DNA from: Cylindrotheca closterium
Lineage: Eukaryota > Bacillariophyta > Bacillariophyceae > Bacillariales > Bacillariaceae
DNA: 64,000 bases
Assembly: GCA_933822405.4 (NCBI GenBank)
Contig: CAKOGP040002180.1
Span: 69,695 to 133,694, forward strand
Direction of reading: 5' to 3'
Shown here: one piece after another, positions 1-10,831 of the stretch
How positions within the stretch are numbered: the stretch's first letter is position 1
Layout of the letters: the number at the start of each line of letters is the position of its first letter
Program-made: the position numbers and the translations under genes
The notes under the pieces: model-generated
Seen by the model: the letters and a program-made list of their open reading frames with translations, nothing else
What the model was told of the DNA's origin: nothing
The model's database searches: none

Positions 1-267
1 AATCCAGACGAGGTCAGCCTACGAAACAAGAAAAAAGAAGCTGCGGAGAAAAAGGCAAGAGATGCCCAAGAAGACGCCAAGGATTTCGAAATTAGAAAGG
101 AAGCTCTGGAAACCGCGAGTAAGCGGCGAAATCAAGAAATGCAAAGATTGCTGGCTCTCCAGCAGCAAGATGAAGAAGAGTCTCGACGAATTAGGGAGAA
201 CGAGTTGAAACGCAAAAAGAAGGCTGCTGAGAGGGCCGCGAAACGCGCCCGCAAACTGGGCAGGTGA
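1..267 (+). CDS. 3' end of a charged coiled-coil protein (partial)
   Basis: Reading frame 1 is open from the first base to a TGA at 265-267, giving 88 C-terminal residues; the start lies outside the window. The visible part is almost all Lys, Arg, Glu, Asp, Ala and Gln with heptad-like spacing, so it reads as a long charged alpha helix or coiled coil ending in a basic tail (KRKKKAAERAAKRARKLGR) that could act as a nuclear localisation signal. No catalytic motif is visible, so no function can be assigned; such tails are common in splicing factors, ribosome-biogenesis proteins and J-domain proteins. It converges on ORC1, with 188 bp between the two stop codons. Confidence 0.7.
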   Translation, partial: NPDEVSLRNKKKEAAEKKARDAQEDAKDFEIRKEALETASKRRNQEMQRLLALQQQDEEESRRIRENELKRKKKAAERAAKRARKLGR

Positions 268-455
268 AGCGATAACTTATTTATCATTTGGATTCGTGAA
301 GCCACTCTAGTCTGGACTTTTGCATCTGACGACGAACTATTCTTACTACAAATTTTATCTGGATACAAAACATGCGTAGGAGTTTAGTCCAAAAGCTATT
401 ATATTGAAGCATCGATGCTACATTACTATGGATATTTTTTTTACATTTTACATTA

Positions 456-3400
456 TCAATACAGGCTTGGGATATTCTTCTCGCAAAGTTCTTTGTGTCT
501 TGTGCGCTTCAGTCCGTGAGAAAGCTGATCTTCGCCTATCATGAGACTCACCAGTGGCCAAGCACCACCACTGCCACCTTTGTTTGCCCGGAAGCTTACC
601 ATGGTACTTCGTGCTGTCGTTAGATAAAGTAAGCCTCTCTGAAGAATCAAGTGTTAGTGCGGCACGTAACACATCGATGAACTAGACCACTTTTCCCATA
701 ACGTACCTCAGCTAGAATGATCAAGATATCCATAGTCCGAGCGAACGAAGGGGGCGGGGAATATTGCGCCTGTCCTGAGGCGCCTGAAATTGCCTCCATT
801 TTCATCATGATATCCTTGATGTCAAAGTTACCTTCCCTTCCCGTAGCTCTCTTCAATGAAGCGATCGAGATCAACAGTAGAGCCTGATATGGCGATGAAA
901 ACGACACAGCAACTTTCAATGCCGTTTCCAAGGATTGAAGGCTAGCCTTTTGAACATCTCCAATTCTAACCGTTGGGAATTTGTTGCTTGAATCATATGG
1001 CGAGTCGCTTTCTTCCCACCTTCGAAGTACAAGCTTCGCAGCGTCCCTGCATATTTTGAACACTTTCCTAATGTCTCCACTCAATCCAGCAGTTTTCTTA
1101 CTGGCAAGCAGAATTGCGTCTTTATCAAATATGTCCATGTTCTGATTCAAAGTACGGGTAAGACTAGTGATACGATTTCAGCCACAGCAATTGAACGATA
1201 ACTTACAGGTGATGCTTCTTTCATTTTTGCGTCTAGGATAGCAATGGTCTCCTTCAAATCATAGGACTTAAATAACAACTTGTTCTCAGAGCCGAGTCTT
1301 GACCTCACACTTTGTAGTAGTTGGTCTGCCAGATTCAGAGTGTTCGATATTCCAACAACGACAAGTCGCCTTCCGTGACGCAACTCAGCTGCTCGTTTTG
1401 GCCAATCAAAGAAATCGTATAAAACAGTCTGTTTCTCTGTCATCAGATAGTCAATCTCGTCCAAAAGTAAAACTGTGACTGCGTTGTTGTCTTTCACGCC
1501 GTTCGTAATTGGTGACGTAAAGTATCTCGTCAACCTTGCGGCTGCGGCTTCGTGAGTCCCCACATGCTTCAGCCCAGTGAGTGCCTCCCAAAACTTGCCA
1601 TATGCTTCGAACGGATGTCGCAGTTCCATTCCATTCAGTGAAATCAGATTGAATTTAGGAATTGCACCAGAGGATTGCTCAATACGCAAGCGGGCGAGAG
1701 CAGCACGAACACAGGCAGTCTACATTCCAAGCATCGTGAGTTCAACGACATGAATGTCACAATAATTCCTCCGCATTCCCCTTACCTTGCCAACACCAGG
1801 AGACCCTGCCAGGAAAAGGGATGATTTCGCACCACCAGTGCCGGCGGTTCCTCGAATTGCAGCTCGAAAGAAAGAGAGTAGTTCATGTAGCTCCTTCTCT
1901 CTGCCAACCAGTCCTTCGCCTCGTTCATATGCACCAGTTGACGCATCCAACAACGTGAGTTTACTAATGACTCGATTCATGTTCTCATGCCATGAGTGGA
2001 CGGTGCTCTCTTCTCTTAATTCTTTGCTGTTGTCTTGCAGATTTATAGCACTATATTTGTCTTGCGCTTCTTGTGGAAAGTTTCTTGAATACAACCATCC
2101 ACGCTCTTGGCGCCCCTCAAGTTTTCCGCATGGAATCAACGATTTGCGCTTCGTTGACCAAAATCGTCTGCATGCATATTGCTTCACTGGTATACCTCGA
2201 AATGATGCTACCTTGGTAAATTTTGCTGAATCAGAAAACAAAGTTGCTGGGCAGAGAATATCTTCTGCGTCAACGATATCGGTATGATCACTTTCAAAGA
2301 CTTCTTCGAAATCCTCTGGTGAATCAGTCTCAACTGTACGGTCTCGCTGAAGGTCGTGCCGTTCGTATAGCCATCTTATCTCCACTCTCAACGATGATGA
2401 GCTCATTGCTCGATCTCCATTGGTGTGCTGATCTTTTTCCAAGTCGTCCGTTGAATCAAACTCTTTGAAGATGGCGACAATTTCAGCGACTAATCAGTGA
2501 ATAAGGGGTTGTGAGAAATTGATGGAAAGACATCGATACAGAAGGGAGAAGACACACCTGACCAGCTGCTGTCCATTGGGTACCGCTTTGCACCTTCACA
2601 CCGGATCAAAACGACATCACCCATCTGTGTAGTCCACGGATCGTTGTTGTTTTCTTCTTTCGCACACACTGCATAGGTTTGTCTTGAGGGAACCAGTTCC
2701 ATCTTCGTATAGAAGGTTCGAAGCTGGGACAAGTCAATATGAAACGGTTTGCATGACGTCCAGGCCACCCCACTTGGGTCAAGACGATCACAACTGCCGC
2801 CTGATTTGTATGATTCTGGGTGTGCATCGCCAACCTTCGATAAAATCTCATTGATTCCATCAAGAGAATAGAGCGTAGACTTCTTCACTGAGGTTTCGAA
2901 TGAAAGGTACAATGAGTCATTTCCCCAACAGGGAATACTCGGAATCTGTTGCTGGGCTCTCTTCCATTCTTCATCAAATAGATCTCCATGCCTGCAGACA
3001 AGTAGCGGACCGCGTAAATCCTCCGAACGGATCTCTAGCGTCTCGAAAAGTTCGAGGGGCTCAAGGAATGGAATGTCGTTCTCAGCTACTTTTTTCATCT
3101 TCAACAATCTTACTTGAATACGAAGTCGTTCCTCGATGCTTGAAACGGAGTCATTGTCCATGAAAATAGCAAGAATTTGGGCAGCAGACCAAGCGTCGGT
3201 GAACGGAAGACAAATACTGTCACTGTTTGCTGCTTCAGAGTGCACTGCCACGAAGTCGCCAACTTGAATTTTCCAGTGCAGGCTTCGGGATGAATTAAAT
3301 GGTCCGCAATGATGGTACTTGGACCAGTTTGGCTGGATTTTGCTTTCAAGATACATCATTCTTTCGGTACCACATGATTCGAGGTGTACCATCGGCTTCG

Positions 3401-6400
3401 GGTCGTTCTTTGTGGCGCTACCGAGAAGGTCGACAACAGTAGTTGCATTGAGTCCTGGGGAGAGCGGTGTGGATGCCTTCTGGAGAGCATCATACTTTCC
3501 AATCCAATTTGAGAACTGAAGACTCCGAGATCGACATTCGCGAAACCAAGACTCTGGTGTAAACGATGACACAGGAATAGGCAGTATTCTTTTCGCCTTG
3601 TGTTGAAAGAAAAACTTGCATCGAAACGAAACCCTTGATTTCTCGTGTGATGAAGGATCGTTCATATTCACAGCTTTCTCGAAGTTGCTGAAAAAGATGT
3701 CGGCTGTTCCAAGAATGTGGGAGGCAGGCACTTCAACTACAATATCTGATTCAAAAAGCTCTTCCCGGTTGTTATCGCTTGCTGATGGAGCAAACGTTTG
3801 AACAAGAGATGGAAGATCCGAGTGCCGGAGAAAGCGACGAATTTCAACACTCAACACATCTTTGACTGCACTCTTGTAAACACAAAGAATCTGGCCACAA
3901 CGCCATGGAACACGGTAGGGATGCCAGAGGTGTTTCAAATGCTTCATAACAACGTAGTCGGGTCTTGTTGCAGCTGTATCATCGTAAAAGCAAACGAGAT
4001 CTCCGATTTTGCAAGAGAATCCGAACTCCTTGGAACGGTGTTCAACTTTGGATGGCACGACAAGGTTCTGTGATGGAATCGTGAGACTCAATTTCTTGAA
4101 GAAATGAAGTGCAGCTGATCCCTCAGAAGACAAAATCTTCCCTGTTGCCGAGATTTGCACTTCAGTACAATCAAGCTTTTCGAAATCCATACTGAGTGGG
4201 AGCCCCTCGACGCCCTCCCACTTTTTGATTAACTGCTCGTCCGGATCAATTCCACGCGAGGCAATGGCAGCCTTGTAGTATCGACTCAGCATCAATATCC
4301 AACCTTTGTTTTCTCTATTGATGGGATCCAACATGAGACCTCGAGACAATGGCTGTGGCAGCGATTTCATGGACAGATCATAGTTCGTCCAATCCCGTGC
4401 AGTATCGATTTCTTCGTCCAAACTCATGTACCCGCAAAGGCGTGGGATGAGTGGCAGTCCAGTCAAAAAACTAGTCTCCACCGCCCAACTATTAACATCG
4501 CTGGATGTCATGATAACTCTGCCGGGAAAGACTGATTCGAGGGAGACGTGGACGTACGATTCTGTTTCGAATACGACGTAGGGTTTATCAAAGTTCTTCA
4601 CTGAGGCTCTCTGCTGTGGGAGCAAATCCTGAAAACGATCGAACCATCGAATTTGCATCATCCACTCGTTCGTAATCTTGTTCTTGTAGATGGACACAAT
4701 TTGAGCAGGACTCCATGGCTCGACAAACGGGTGCCAGTAGCTCTTCTTGCTCTTGAAACCCTTCGGTATTGATTCTTTGCTCAAGCGAATCGGAACGACA
4801 AATCCAACCTTGACGGTCCATTGCCGCGTCCTGGGAGAAAAGGTCCGGACCAGGCTATGCCGATCCACGTCAAGGCGAACTCCGTCATGAAACTCGCGAT
4901 TCCAACGATCGTACAATGGACTTGACGCCAATGACGAAACTTCCATTGGTTGAGAATCCTCTGATTCATCTTGGTCGTTTTCGTCCTCATCTTCCTCTTG
5001 ATCATCATTCGATGAGCCCTCGACCGCCTCAGAAGAAACACTCGCAATTGCATCCGTATCTTCTGCGCTACTGGTAGAATCCTCGGCAGATTCTTGAATC
5101 CAGTCCACAGTTTTTCGTTCCAGACTTGGAGGCAACGATTGTATGCCTCGTAGCAATGCTTCTGGAAGACTGCTTAGTCCACCTCGGTAGTCTGCCCAAT
5201 CATTTTCGATTTTCACGATTTGACCCTTGTCCGTCAACAAATGCTTGCAAGCCAATTGAACCATTGGGAGTCCATCCTCGTGCAATCCCAACATCTCACC
5301 AGTCGGAATAGACGACGAAACTTGGACATGAAGTGGCAATACAGTTCCTACCTCGATAGTATCCACATTCATACTTTCAATCACCCTTGAGTTAGACAAG
5401 GCTGGTGAGCAAGCAAAGAAATCGTCCTTTAACAAAGCTTCCTGTATTTCCGTTGGCAATTCCTCCAACCCAAAGAACCATCGCACTTGCAACAACCACT
5501 CATCCTGGTCTTTGGAGTAACAAGTGGAAACCACTTGCGCCGGTGACCATTGGATTCGATCTGTATCCAAAAGCGTCTTGGTAATATTGTTGTGATTGTA
5601 TTGCTGGCTGCTTGGAGAGTTGTTATCATTGCTCATGGTTCCATCCACTAGCACTGCTACAATTTGCCCCACACTAATGTCAAAGTAATTGTTTTCCGGT
5701 TGAATGTTCCATTTGTTCGTGGTTGCCTTTCGTTTCGAGGTTACACTTGCCAAAAAGACACTCAAATCAACATGCCGTTTCAATTCTGGATAGTATTCCT
5801 TTTTCTTCAGTCGAAGTAGCAAGTCTGATTCGTCTACCACCACTTGGGGCGCAACCTTGGTCTTTCGCTTCTTCTTGCTCTTGTTGCCAGGAGACCGTGC
5901 CGTGGGAGAGGAGCAGGACAGTGTTGTTGATGTGGAGGTGGTGGTGGAAGCAGTAGGCTCGTCTTGTTGCTTTTTGTTGCTGGGTTTTCGCTTCTTGGTA
6001 GCGCTGGTATTAGTGGTATTGCTTCTATTCGCGAGAATGGAAGGCCGTTTCGTAGTCGTATTCTTCTTGGTAGTCGATGATTTGGATCGATTGGCACCAT
6101 TGGCATTCTTATTTTCTTCGTCGGGAGTCTGAATTCGCACTCGCTTGGTAGATCCCTTTTTGCTAGATGACGCCTTTCGTTTGTTGCTGGACGCTTTCTC
6201 CTTTTTGTTGCTTGTTCGTTGATCGACTTGATCATCTGTGGATAAAGTCTCTTCCTCCGCGGCGCCACCCTCTTCGTCATTTTTTGCGTTTTGATTTAGA
6301 TAGTGCAGGTGCTGTTCCCATTTCGAAGGTAAGGCAATATTCTTGTAGGCATATACCAACTTGGGCAAGAGCTCTGGATATTGACCAAAAAAATTGGTAT

Positions 6401-7094
6401 GATGCTTCCATGATTCCTGCAATGCCACCGGTATCCGTGTTTTCTGAGGATTGGTTGGCCTATTGTGCACGTTGAGATGGACCCAAACGTCAGGGTCGCT
6501 ATTGACCAAAGCTGGCTTGTTGACGCCACCGATTCTCTCCTTGGTCACATGAAATCTCAAATGAAGATTATCTTCTTCATGTTCATGATTCACTCCGTTC
6601 GGATAAAACTCCTGTCGACTCAACATGTGAATCCTCAAAGGCAACATCTGATTGGGAGATATGGATTGATAGTTTTCCGTCTTGACCAAGACATGTGGTA
6701 GTTGAGAGAGATTGTCATGTTTGCGAAATGGTCGAAAGGTGCTCGTGATCTTCTTGTCCTTGGCAAAAGGAGTGTCCAACAACTTTTCTAGAATCCGAAG
6801 TTGAATGGATATGGATTGCGATTTAGGCGACTGCTCCTGTTTCAGTAGAGTGACCAATCCCAGTTTCCAATGCGGCGATGCTTTTTCATAATGGTCGGGC
6901 ATGAATTCTTCAATCGATTTGGGAGTGTTAGCCTTGTCAAGTGTAGAAAAGGCAACCACATCTCCCAAATGAACCTTCCACTTCAGATTGGGATTGTCGC
7001 ATTTGTATTCAATTTCAAAGGCAGCATGATATTCCGTTTTCAATCCCTCGCTCTTGTGCGAATAAATGGGATTTGCTGTGGGAAGACATTCCAT
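456..7094 (-). CDS. ORC1: Origin recognition complex subunit 1 with about six tandem BAH-like modules
   Basis: Five exons: complement(join(456..638,707..1141,1207..1719,1786..2489,2558..7094)), 6,372 nt, about 2,123 aa; all four introns are GT-AG, 65-68 bp, and keep frame. The C-terminal third is an ORC1/CDC6-type AAA+ ATPase: Walker A GSPGVGK near residue 1742, Walker B LLLDEID near 1831, a sensor-1-like VVGISN, a lid with RSRLG, and a winged-helix end. ORC1 is the ATP-binding subunit that marks replication origins and loads MCM with CDC6. The usual ORC1 has a single N-terminal BAH domain. Here BAH-like units (GD-VV, then W-aaQIv-iy, then a strand ending in RW) recur near residues 35-160, 470-640, 755-930, 1025-1180, 1270-1400 and 1485-1620, with a Lys/Ser/Thr-rich linker near 270-430. 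The first intron (2490..2557) falls inside the sixth unit, and splicing restores WSVAEIVAIF, so the BAH string and the ATPase are one gene. The divergent promoter holds an E2F-type palindrome. Confidence 0.9.
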
Positions 7095-7398
7095 TCTCTG
7101 AGTGACTGATTTCTATTGTGAATATGGTCTATTGTGGTTGTGTGGTTGATGATAATAATAAATGATGATGTCGATTGACTTCTCGCATGTTGCGGTTTTG
7201 TGCATTGGAGAAGTGCGATGACGGTTAAAAACGGACGAAGATTTCAGTACCTTCTGTTTATTTTCTACGTATTCCCACGAGGGTTTTCATTTTGGCGCCA
7301 AAGTTAACGGTTGTTTGAAGGATCCACTCATCGTTCGCAATATATAGAAGCAAAACCGTAATAACAACAACTGCACTTGGTTCCATCCGATTGCAACC
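7095..7398. promoter_or_regulatory. Divergent promoter between ORC1 and the LRR-like array
   Basis: These 304 bp separate the ORC1 start (7094, minus) from the relict start codon of the first LRR-like copy (7399, plus). They include the sequence TTTCAGTACCTTCT (7242..7255), which recurs upstream of two other array members, and the E2F-type palindrome at 7291..7302. The region therefore serves ORC1 and is also part of the unit duplicated across the array. No TATA box was recognised. Confidence 0.6.
7291..7302. promoter_or_regulatory. Perfect E2F-type palindrome TTTGGCGCCAAA
   Basis: The 12-bp sequence reads the same on both strands and matches the E2F/DP consensus TTTSSCGC in both directions. 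It lies about 197 bp upstream of the ORC1 start codon. ORC1 is a known E2F target in animals and plants, so a role in G1/S expression is a reasonable inference. Binding has not been shown here. Confidence 0.55.
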
Positions 7399-8869
7399 AT
7401 GTCTGTCGATTAATTCCCTTTAGCATCCTCATCATCAAACGAATCTATCCAAATTTAAAATTGAAATTGAGGACTTCAATCCATATGCTGTTGGAAAACC
7501 CTCGAAACCAAAGACCTAGTAGTAGTAGCAGGAGTACTTGAAAGATTTCGACGAGCACGGTGACTTACCTGCTGAATTTGATGTCCTACAATTTGAAGGG
7601 AATATAAATCCAGATTCCAAAGTGTACCAAAAAGTCTTGCATCTTTTGCAAACCAGAAGAAGATGGAAGAAAATTGGATTGTCGGACGTTGGTATATGAG
7701 CAGTGCCTCGCCTGCATTTCTGAGTCTTGTGGTATCGGCAGTCGCCAAGACAGACCAAGTCACTTTGAGCGCTTGCCCTTTTGATCGGAATTTCTTTGCA
7801 TGCTTGAATTCTGGAATTCACACCATTCGGTATTTGTCTCTTTACAGCGGCAACTTCCCTATTTCCAACGAGACAGCGGCCGTTTTTGCGCAAGGACTGG
7901 CACTATCGACATCACTGGAAAGTCTCAAAATCGAGCCTGAATGCTCCTTCAGCCATGGGGCTACCCTTCGGTTGGCCGAAGGAATCACACGAAACAAAAG
8001 TTTGGAGGTATTATTGGTTCAGATGCTGTTTCAACAATCATACAGGCTGTGGAAGATCCAGGCCTCCTCCCAAAGCTTGCTTCTTTGACGATTTGGCTCC
8101 GACGGAGAAGCTATTGCGACGAAGTATTTACAAAGTTAGTCTCTGGTAATCAAAGCTGCTTGAAATGTCTGAAGCTGCAGTTTGATTATGATTCATACGG
8201 ATTTGGGTTTTATTTCCAAGCGACTATGCAACATGCAATGGCAATTTACAGTCTCTGACAATAAGCAATTACAAACTGGAAGGCCCTCATTTGAAATCAT
8301 TGCTTTCATTGCCCATGTTGTCGAATCTCAAAGTGGATCGTTGTGGAATATCGAATTTGACACCTATCATTGATCACCTATGCCAACCAAGTGCCTCAAT
8401 GAGATCACTGTCACTTCCATCGAATCAAATTGAATTCGACCAAGTAGAGAGATTGGTCTCGTCTCTTGCTGAAATGCAATCATTGACGTCATTGGATCTC
8501 CGTTTTAATACTTGGTGCTTGGAAGATGATACTGTCGACAACAAGGCCGAGCGCATCGAAAGACTAATGCAAACTGTTTCGCAATGTTGGAACTTGACAG
8601 AATTCTGTATTCCTCTTTGCAAGATCTTTACGAATGCTGCAAAGAGGCATAGCCTCACTCTCCAGCTAGCCATCAACCGCGCTTGGAAAAGCGAACTTTG
8701 CTGCAAGAAGAAGGACAAGGCTCTGCCACAAGCGAGAAACCTTTTGCCACTGATAGTCGCAAGAGCACTTCGAACAACCGTAGGTGCTAAGAGCGAAAAA
8801 AATTCTCTCGATTTGGAGGTGCTCTTTCCACTCTTGAAAGAAAGGGTCGACGACTTGGTACATCATTAG
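7399..8869 (+). pseudogene. LRR-like family copy A (pseudogene)
   Basis: Homologous along its length to the intact copy at 10832..12598. The conserved start region ATGTC-GA-GAT is recognisable at 7399, but codon 5 is TAA (7411-7413), where the intact copy has GAA. Further lesions include a run of TAG codons near 7520-7535, loss of the segment matching LEHVQGEDLHE, and frame changes near 8030 and 8250. The last part, about 8291..8869, is still open and encodes the family C-terminus (NRAW, then LLPLIVARALR, then LLKERVDDL). Expression as a full protein is unlikely. It is divergent from ORC1 across a shared 304-bp promoter. Confidence 0.8.
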
Positions 8870-9276
8870 AAAAGTACGGGTGTATCATCATGTCTTGTTA
8901 GGGGAGAAAGAGTTCGTGGCACTTCGTTAGCTCTAATTTTGTTCCTCGTCAGTTTCCTCATATATATATATATTACTGATATCTGCAGCCGCATCACCCC
9001 AACATCGCTCTAATACTACTCGTACCAGGTACCACTGGAGCCATCATATTGTAATCTTGTTCTTAGCCTACCGTACTGTTTGCATCATTGGTGAGAAGTT
9101 CGAAGTGACACTGGTTGAAAATACACGTCTGTTTCAGTACCTTCTACAGAGATTTTCATTTTGGCGCGGATCGCAAAATAATCGCATCGTCAACAACAAA
9201 ACATCAGAAATCCAAAACAATGAGCTCGTGCGGTACTAGCACTCAAAACCAACAACTACTACTGAACCAAGCAACC
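8870..9276 (+). repeat. Array intergenic unit between copies A and B
   Basis: No gene. It holds the 3' tag CTTCGTTAGCTCTA near 8922..8935, a short (TA)n run near 8960-8972, a segment with CAACATCGCT and CGTACCAGGTACC (about 9000-9033) that matches the leader of copy C, TTTCAGTACCTTCT at 9132..9145 and an E2F-like TTTGGCGCG at 9160..9168. The same order of elements precedes copy C, so this is part of the duplicated unit. Confidence 0.55.
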
Positions 9277-10712
9277 ATGTCAGACTTTGAATATTATGAC
9301 TTTGGCGAAAGCAATCAGCAAATTCAGGACTTCAATCCATGGGTAATGGGAAACTCGCCAATTTCATACTTGAAGGATTACCGGCTCACTTTGAAACGTT
9401 GGCGTTTGAAGGGAATGTAAACCCCGATTCCAGAAAATACAAGAGAGTTTTGCATCTCTTGCAAAGTGGCCGAAAATGGAAGCGCATCGGATTATCGGAC
9501 GATGGTGTGGCAAGTGCCTCGCCAGCGTTTCTCAGCCTTGTGGTGTCTGCTCTCACCAAAACAGACCATGTGACCTTGAGTAATTGCCCGTTTGACCAAA
9601 ATTTCTTTGCGTGCTTGAATTATGGAATGCACACTCTTGCGATTGTATGCATGGCGGATGTCAACATTCCTGTTTTTCTACGATGCAGCGGCCGTTTTTG
9701 CGCAAGGGCTGGCACAATCAACGTCATTGGAATGGCTCGAGATCGAGATTCAATGTTTCTTCGAATATGAGGCTGCCCGAAAGTTGGCCAAAGGAATCGC
9801 ACGAAACAAAAGTTTGAAGAGAGTGTCCATCGATGAATCGAATCTTGGTGCAGAAGATGTTGATTCAATTATACGGGTAGCTGTGTCCGATCAAGGCCTC
9901 CTCCCAAAACTTCGTTTTTTTGTCTATTAAAGTTCCAATCAGAGTGCAATTGCACGGATGCATTGACAAAGCTAGTCTCTGGCAATAAGAACTGCCTCTT
10001 GGCACGTCTGAAGCTGGAGCTTGATTCTGATTCATACGGAGATGCGGTTGCGAGAAGGTTATTGTCATGCGAGAATGCAACAGTCAATCGCAATTTGCAA
10101 TCACTGACAATAACCAATTACAAATTGAAAGATTCTCAGTTGATAGCACTGCTTTCATTGGTGCCCATGTTGGTGCATTTCGACTTGCATCGTTGTGGAA
10201 TATCGGATATGGCACCTATCATTGATCACCTATGTCAACCAAGTTCTGCAATGGGATCCTTATCTTGTCCATCGAATGAGTTTGAATTGGAACAAGTAGA
10301 GAGATTAGTCTCGTCTCTTGTTAAAATGTAATCATTGAGGTCCTTGGATCTCCGCTGTAATCCTTGGTGCGAGCACGATACCGATGACAAGGCGGAGCGT
10401 ATTGAAGGAGTTGTGCGAAATGTTTCGCAGTGTTGGAACTTGACAGAATTCCACGTTCCATATCGTGGAATCCTTAAGAATGCTGCAAAGAGGCAGAACC
10501 TCACTCTCCAGCTAGCCATCAACCGCGCTTGGAGACGACGAGACCTTTGCTACAAGAAAAGGGCGTCTTCTCCAGAAGCAAACCGCTTGCGGCTGATAGT
10601 CGCAAGAGCACTACAAATTTCAGAAGATGATAGGCAGAAAAGCCCTTCGCTTGGTCCGCAAGTTCTGTTTTCGCTCTTGAAAGAGAGGGTCGGTGACTTA
10701 GTAAATCATTAG
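9277..10712 (+). pseudogene. LRR-like family copy B (pseudogene)
   Basis: The family start motif ATGTCAGAC is present at 9277, followed by the FNPWV motif and a YLKD motif. The frame is then lost near 9370-9390, where the acidic LEHVQGED segment is missing, and again near 9655. Stop codons lie at about 9928 and at 10329-10331, the latter in an otherwise intact block (SSLVKM, then stop). The C-terminal block 10335..10712 is open and ends with the family signature LLKERVGDLVNH. Several independent lesions make this a pseudogene. It is very close to copies A and C, consistent with local tandem duplication. Confidence 0.8.
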
Positions 10713-10831
10713 AACAGTATAATTTGAATTTTTTTAACTGGTTCGACACCACATCGATATCCACGGATACTTACCCGCAACTGCATCATCACAACATCGC
10801 TTTCAGTACTACCGGTACCAACTCAACGAAC

